Source of the DNA: Sulfurovum sp. UBA12169
Lineage (GTDB): Bacteria; Campylobacterota; Campylobacteria; Campylobacterales; Sulfurovaceae
DNA: 64,000 nucleotides
NCBI GenBank assembly: GCA_002742845.1
Contig: DLUH01000005.1
Span: forward strand, 556,485-620,484
Direction of reading: 5' to 3'
In this document: in pieces, positions 60,114 to 64,000 of the stretch
Layout of the letters: every line of letters begins with the position of its first letter
Numbering within the stretch: the first letter of the stretch is position 1
The notes under the pieces: model-generated
What the model was told of the DNA's origin: nothing
Databases searched by the model: none
Seen by the model: only the letters and a program-made list of their open reading frames with translations
Position numbers and translations under genes: made by a program

Positions 60114-60986
60114 CTAGTCGCAATATCTTTTGAGTATCTCTTCGTAGGCATCGATGCGTCTGTCACGCAAAAACGGCCAAATGTCACGCACTTCTTTGGT
60201 GCGGCTGTGTTCGATAGCGGCATACACTATGGCTTCGTTTTCATGATCTGCCTGGATCAGAATCTCTCCCTGAGCTCCACAGACAAAAGAGTTCCCCCAA
60301 AAGCGTATCCCGTGCATGACGCCTGAACTGTCTGCTTCAAAGCCCACACGGTTGCAGCTAAGAACCGGAACACCGTTGGCAACGGCGTGAGAACGCTGTA
60401 TTGTGATCCAAGCATTGAGCTGTCTTTGTTTCTCTTCCTCGCTGTCTGCATCAAACCACCCTATGGCAGTGGGATAGATAAGAAGTTCGGCTCCTTTGAG
60501 CGCCATAAGCCGTGCCGCTTCAGGATACCACTGGTCCCAGCATACAAGCACCCCAAGTTTGCCTACAGACGTTTGAATGGGCTCAAAACCCAAATCCCCG
60601 GGCGTAAAATAAAACTTTTCATAAAATCCGGGATCATCAGGGATATGCATCTTGCGGTATTTTCCGGCCACAGAACCGTCTTTTTCAAATACAACTGCGG
60701 TGTTGTGATAGAGTCCGGGAGCACGCTTTTCAAACAAAGAGGTGACCAGGACGACGCGGTTTGCCTTGGCTGTCTCGCTCCAAAAGAGAACGTCGGCTTC
60801 AAAATTTGCGGCATAGTCAAAGAATTTTGTCTCTTCTGACTGGCAAAAGTATTCGTTTTGATGAAGCTCTTGGAGAATCACCAATTCTGCGTTGTTTGAT
60901 GCTGCTTCTTGTATCTTTCTGAGGGTTGCTTCAACCGTTTTGCTTTTATTGCCGTAGAATTTTTGTTGTATAAGCGCAATCTGCAT
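60114..60986 (-). CDS. aguB: N-carbamoylputrescine amidohydrolase
   Basis: AguB (290 aa) hydrolyses N-carbamoylputrescine to putrescine, the last step of the agmatine route. It is a nitrilase-superfamily enzyme with the Glu-Lys-Cys triad in ILQELHQNEYFC, KYRKMHIPDDPGFYEKFYF and VCWDQWYPEAARLMALKGAE; RSHAVANGVPV is also conserved. ATG 60986 is chosen over an in-frame ATG 39 bp upstream, since MQIALIQQKF is the usual N-terminus. Its partner aguA is at 61822, with the CAP gene between. Confidence 0.93.
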   Translation of the reverse strand: MQIALIQQKFYGNKSKTVEATLRKIQEAASNNAELVILQELHQNEYFCQSEETKFFDYAANFEADVLFWSETAKANRVVLVTSLFEKRAPGLYHNTAVVFEKDGSVAGKYRKMHIPDDPGFYEKFYFTPGDLGFEPIQTSVGKLGVLVCWDQWYPEAARLMALKGAELLIYPTAIGWFDADSEEEKQRQLNAWITIQRSHAVANGVPVLSCNRVGFEADSSGVMHGIRFWGNSFVCGAQGEILIQADHENEAIVYAAIEHSRTKEVRDIWPFLRDRRIDAYEEILKRYCD

Positions 60987-61088
60987 CCTGTTGCCTTTTT
61001 GTGATTTTTCCCCGTATTTTAACATAAGGCGGCGATAATATCAAAAAACAGGAATTAATAAACATTTAAATGTGCTTTGGATAATATA

Positions 61089-61176
61089 ATCATTAGTTGA
61101 AAAATGCCAAACTTTTTGTGAAGCAGGGACGGAAAACCATGGGTCTTGCTGAGAAGATCGCCAGGTTGCCAATGAT
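61089..61176 (+). promoter_or_regulatory. cyclic-di-GMP-I (GEMM) riboswitch-like leader
   Basis: Landmarks of the GEMM aptamer are present in order: TGCCAAAC, a GTGA tetraloop, GCAGGGACGGAAAACC, ATGGGTCTT/AAGATC stem and CGCCAGGTTGCC. ATCATT (61089-61094) and AATGAT (61171-61176) can close the base. Relative to the Vibrio Vc2 form the base before CAAAC (Vc2 G20, ligand contact) is C, and helix P2 has wobble pairs and a mismatch. It lies 53 bp before the CAP-domain gene. No clear terminator platform is seen. Confidence 0.75.
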
Positions 61177-61228
61177 ACAATAATCATGTATGTCTCTCTT
61201 TGCATTGCACAAAAATAAAGGAAAAAAG

Positions 61229-61825
61229 ATGAAGAGAGCAGGACATATCGCAGTATTTCTTCTTTTTGTGTCTTCAAATCTGTTTGCTGAAAGTTTTGAA
61301 GGAAGCCGGTCTGCAGGCAATGAAAGTTCTTATCGGTATGATTCGGATCAAACCGTCATCCAATCTTATCTGGATGCGATCAATATACTTAGAAGTCAAC
61401 CAAGAAAATGCGGCAACAAGGGTGCTTTCAAAGCAGCACCACCGCTTAAATGGAGTGACAAGCTCTATAGGGCTTCCATGGAGCATTCCAAAGATATGGC
61501 AACACACGGGATGCTTTGCCATGCGGGCTCAGGAAAATCAACCGATGTGACGGGCATGAAGAAAAGCTGGATGAGACAGGCAAGTCAAGCCTCGGAACGC
61601 GGTAAATTTCATGGGTATACTTACAAAAAAGCGTTTGCATTTGCTGAAAATATAGGAGCAGGACAAAAAACGTTGCCGGATATTGTTCAGGCATGGGTCA
61701 AGAGCCCCTCGCATTGTGCCAATATCATGAATCCGAATTTTAGAGAAATGGCCTTAACAAAAAGCATCAATCCGGACACCCGTTACAAAACATTTTGGAC
61801 GCTTAATCTCGGCTACAGACGCTAA
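61229..61825 (+). CDS. CAP (SCP/PR-1) domain secreted protein
   Basis: A 198-residue exported protein with signal peptide MKRAGHIAVFLLFVSSNLFA and a CAP superfamily domain (about 50-198): DAINILRSQPRKCG, PPLKWSDKLYRASMEHSKDMA, SWMRQASQASERGKF, FAENIGAGQKTLPDIVQAWVKSPSHCANIMNPNFREMAL and a final FWTLNLGYRR. The family's metal-site residues map to MEHSKDM and SPSHCANIM. ATG 61229 behind AAGGAAAAAAG is chosen over an upstream ATG in the leader. A riboswitch-like element precedes it, so expression may follow second-messenger levels. Role unknown; possibly envelope or matrix related. Confidence 0.88.
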   Translation: MKRAGHIAVFLLFVSSNLFAESFEGSRSAGNESSYRYDSDQTVIQSYLDAINILRSQPRKCGNKGAFKAAPPLKWSDKLYRASMEHSKDMATHGMLCHAGSGKSTDVTGMKKSWMRQASQASERGKFHGYTYKKAFAFAENIGAGQKTLPDIVQAWVKSPSHCANIMNPNFREMALTKSINPDTRYKTFWTLNLGYRR

Positions 61826-62820
61826 TAGGCCACTTGCATCGTAGAGCAATGCAAGGAACCGCCTTGTTCTATCAGTTTAAGACAATTGACGGGGATAATC
61901 TCTTTATCGGGAAATGCCGCTTTAAATATTTCATGAACTTCTTTATCTTGAGGCGCATCGTAGGCAGGGTAGATCAATGCATGGTTGGTGATAAGGAAGT
62001 TGGCATAGGTGGCAGCGAGGCGATTTCCTTCTTTGTCAAATTTGGCTTCACACATAGGCAAAGGAATGAGCGTATAGGGCTTGCCTTGCGAAGTGGTAAA
62101 AGCACGAAGCTGCTCTTCCATTTTTTTGAGTGCACTGTAGTGTTCGTCTTCTTTGTTTTCACACTTGACATACATAATGGACTCTTTGTTGACAAGTCTG
62201 GCCAAAGTGTCAATATGGCTGTCTGTATCATCTCCGGCCAGATAGCCGTGATCAAGCCATAAAAATCTTTTTGCGCCCAAATAAATCTTAAGTTTTTCTT
62301 CGACTTCTGTTTTGCTCAGTCCGCCGTTTCTGTTGGGGTTGCAAAGGCACTCCGAGGTGGTAAGAATGGTGCCTTCGCCGTCACTTTCGATCGATCCGCC
62401 TTCAAGCACAAAAGGGATCGTTTCCATCGGAGCGGTTCCCATATAGCCTTTTTGATGCAATTGTTGATTGACGCAGTTGTCAAGTGAAGCATCAAATTTG
62501 CCGCCCCATCCGTCAAAAGTGAAATCAAGCAGCTTGACCGTGCCATTTTCTTCAACGCTGATATAGCCGTAATCTCTGATCCAGGTATCATTGGTGGGAA
62601 TTTCGATAAAAGTCATATTGTGCGTGGAGCAAAACAGATCGGCTATCTTGGCTTTGTTTTGACAGACGATATATACCGGCTGGGCATAGGCAACAGCTTG
62701 GGCAATTCGCACAAAAGGAGTAAGGGATGCTTTGAGATCCTCTTTCCAATCTGTTTTTTCATGGGGAAAAGAGAGCAGTATCATCCGCTGTTTTTCCCAC
62801 TCTGCGATCATTCTTCTCAT
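61822..62820 (-). CDS. aguA: agmatine deiminase
   Basis: AguA (332 aa) converts agmatine to N-carbamoylputrescine and ammonia. The pentein-fold signatures are NDTWIRDYGYI, FDGWGGKFDASLDN, VLEGGSIESDGEGTILTT, GDDTDSHIDTLARL and the nucleophilic Cys in GGSLHCSTMQ. ATG 62820 gives MRRMIAEWEKQ, which matches the H. pylori enzyme; ATG 62811 is an alternative. It converges on the CAP gene with a 4-bp overlap and works with aguB. Confidence 0.94.
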   Translation of the reverse strand: MRRMIAEWEKQRMILLSFPHEKTDWKEDLKASLTPFVRIAQAVAYAQPVYIVCQNKAKIADLFCSTHNMTFIEIPTNDTWIRDYGYISVEENGTVKLLDFTFDGWGGKFDASLDNCVNQQLHQKGYMGTAPMETIPFVLEGGSIESDGEGTILTTSECLCNPNRNGGLSKTEVEEKLKIYLGAKRFLWLDHGYLAGDDTDSHIDTLARLVNKESIMYVKCENKEDEHYSALKKMEEQLRAFTTSQGKPYTLIPLPMCEAKFDKEGNRLAATYANFLITNHALIYPAYDAPQDKEVHEIFKAAFPDKEIIPVNCLKLIEQGGSLHCSTMQVAY

Positions 62821-62977
62821 TCTCTTTGCGGTCCTTTGTTTATTTAATCTCAAAGCGGTTCTCTTTGACTCTTTTGATGGCCGGTAAAAGCCAAACGGCT
62901 GATACCGTGTTTTTATATTTGTTTACTTGTAAAGCCGCTTTCATCCCTTTTTTATACAGAGGGAAGTATAATCACCT

Positions 62978-63988
62978 ATGGCATTTATCATACTCAATAA
63001 ACAACATTTTTATCATAATCTTAACCAAATTGCCCTAAAAACCGGCTCAGTTGAAAAGATAGGTATTGTTCTCAAAGACAATGCCTATGGTCACGGGATA
63101 GAAGAGATGGCTGCACTTAGCCGGGCTTACGGCATCAAACATGCAGTGGTAAAAAATTATAAAGAGGCACAGAAGATTAAAACATTATTTGATACTGTTT
63201 TGATACTTGGCGGAGAATTTAATGAAGACGAAACATGTTCTTTTGCACTTAACGGCCTGGAGCAGATCAAAAAAGTACCCTCGGGAGTCAGGGTGGAGCT
63301 CAAAGTGGATACGGGGATGCACCGAAATGGTATTGCACCCGATGAACTTGATGCGGCATTGGATCTCATAAGACAAAGAGGTTTGAACCTTGTCGGTGTG
63401 ATGACGCATTACCGCAGCGCCGACATACTCAGTTCGGAACTTTTTTGGCAGCAGAAATGTTTTGAGAACGTGAAACAAAAAGTCAAAGAAGCCGGATTTT
63501 CGACTGTCAGATTCCATTCTCACAATTCGGCAACCATTTTTCGTACCCACAGTTTTGATGAAGATTTGGTGCGTGTAGGGATCGGCGCATACGGATACAA
63601 TGAGCTTCCTGATATCTATGGAAAGATAGATCTCAAGCCCGTACTTTCTCTTTATGCCAAAAAAGTCTCTCCAAGGGTTTTGCGATCAGGCGAAAGGGTC
63701 GGATACGGGGGAGATTTTAAAGCCTCCAAAACGACGAAGATCTCAACTTACGATCTGGGCTATGGAGACGGTTGGCGCAGGGGAGAGAGTAAAAAACCTT
63801 ATATTACCGGCGAAGGCGTGCCTATACTTGGCCGCGTTTCGATGGATTTTCTCTCTTTGGCAACCGATAAAGATGAGGTGTGCATCATGAATGACGCACA
63901 AAAAGCGGCGCGGTATTTTGGAACGATCAGCTATGAGATGACAACCGCTTTGTCAGCTGATATACCAAGAAGCGTATTGGATCAATAA
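62978..63988 (+). CDS. alr: alanine racemase
   Basis: PLP-dependent racemase (336 aa, a little short for the family) that supplies D-alanine for peptidoglycan. The PLP lysine is in [10 protein letters not shown] (about residue 30), the substrate region in [10 protein letters not shown], and the catalytic Tyr in [19 protein letters not shown] is typical of the C-terminal domain. AGAGGGAAG lies about 12 nt before the ATG. The gene is complete, and the window ends 12 bp after it. Confidence 0.94.
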   Translation: MAFIILNKQHFYHNLNQIALKTGSVEKIGIVLKDNAYGHGIEEMAALSRAYGIKHAVVKNYKEAQKIKTLFDTVLILGGEFNEDETCSFALNGLEQIKKVPSGVRVELKVDTGMHRNGIAPDELDAALDLIRQRGLNLVGVMTHYRSADILSSELFWQQKCFENVKQKVKEAGFSTVRFHSHNSATIFRTHSFDEDLVRVGIGAYGYNELPDIYGKIDLKPVLSLYAKKVSPRVLRSGERVGYGGDFKASKTTKISTYDLGYGDGWRRGESKKPYITGEGVPILGRVSMDFLSLATDKDEVCIMNDAQKAARYFGTISYEMTTALSADIPRSVLDQ

Positions 63989-64000
63989 TGCCCAAAAAAA

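Overview
The window reads as a chromosomal segment of a mesophilic member of the Campylobacterota (former Epsilonproteobacteria), most like the Sulfurovum/Sulfurimonas side of the group. This is inferred from the gene set: an HP0268-type small nuclease beside miaB, a KchA-type potassium channel beside rpmB, a PgbA-N domain protein beside glcD and a Csd3-type M23 peptidase, a short ComEC after dnaB, a XerH-type recombinase, and dnaQ close to rpe. Genes are densely packed, Shine-Dalgarno sites are A-rich AAGGA forms, and promoters show TATAAT with weak or no -35. No rRNA, phage, CRISPR array or classical transposase is visible. There is one tRNA gene (Phe, 13750-13825).

Layout: 1-1.9 kb pgk-tpiA; 2-3.1 kb nusA (minus); 3.3-6.3 kb HP0268-like, miaB, DUF374 acyltransferase, xerH; 6.3-6.6 kb repeats; 6.6-9.3 kb tilS, four-helix-bundle gene, rimO (minus); 9.5-10.7 kb an AT-rich orphan AAA+ ATPase; 10.9-13.6 kb porin and cation/proton antiporter; 13.75 kb tRNA-Phe, then repeats; 14.2-18 kb a beta-barrel protein and a 1030-residue DUF11/SdrD-B surface protein; 18.3-20.7 kb mraY-murD; 20.9-23.6 kb gpmI, a small helical protein and fabG; 23.7-31.2 kb a membrane protein, two tandem two-component systems, a small c-type cytochrome, tonB and an OprC-like copper receptor; 31.4-34.5 kb acpP-fabF-accA-dedA; 34.5-38.9 kb dbpA, DUF465, argJ, kchA, rpmB (minus); 39.1-41.1 kb rpe-trpF-dnaQ; 41.1-46.5 kb EI24 protein, gamma-carbonic anhydrase, ppk, uvrB (minus); 46.6-48.7 kb a second four-helix gene, ZapB/ZapA-like genes and two pseudopilins; 48.7-54.8 kb priA, a third four-helix gene, ispG, dnaB, comEC; 54.9-58 kb BrkB, glcD, pgbA-like (minus); 58.2-64 kb csd3-like peptidase, NUDIX, the agmatine pathway (aguB, aguA) around a CAP-domain gene preceded by a c-di-GMP-type riboswitch, and alr.

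The most striking signal is not a classical gene cluster. Short arrays of a degenerate 7-bp unit (consensus about A-R-T-K-A-R-N, for example AGTGAAT, AGTGAGC, AATTAGA) occur at least thirteen times. In three places two arrays face each other as inverted repeats and enclose exactly one gene of the S23/four-helix-bundle family, giving units of 442, 446 and 474 bp (7588-8029, 46552-46997, 50535-51008). In three further places (within murD, between ppk and uvrB, and upstream of the brkB gene) inverted array pairs enclose only 18 to about 90 bp and no gene. Single arrays lie inside priA and at the ends of xerH, tilS and ispG. The arrangement of inverted repeats around an S23-type ORF recalls 23S rRNA intervening sequences, but here it sits between or inside protein genes. 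I infer an IVS-like mobile or RNA-acting element family with full-length and gene-less forms.

A second theme is a likely copper-acquisition island (23.7-31.2 kb) set between fabG and acpP, which are usually adjacent in related genomes. Its receptor carries both halves of the CxxxM/HxM copper site of OprC, and tonB and the receptor share an upstream box with 11-bp-spaced TTAACA half-sites, suited to an OmpR-type regulator such as those encoded just upstream.
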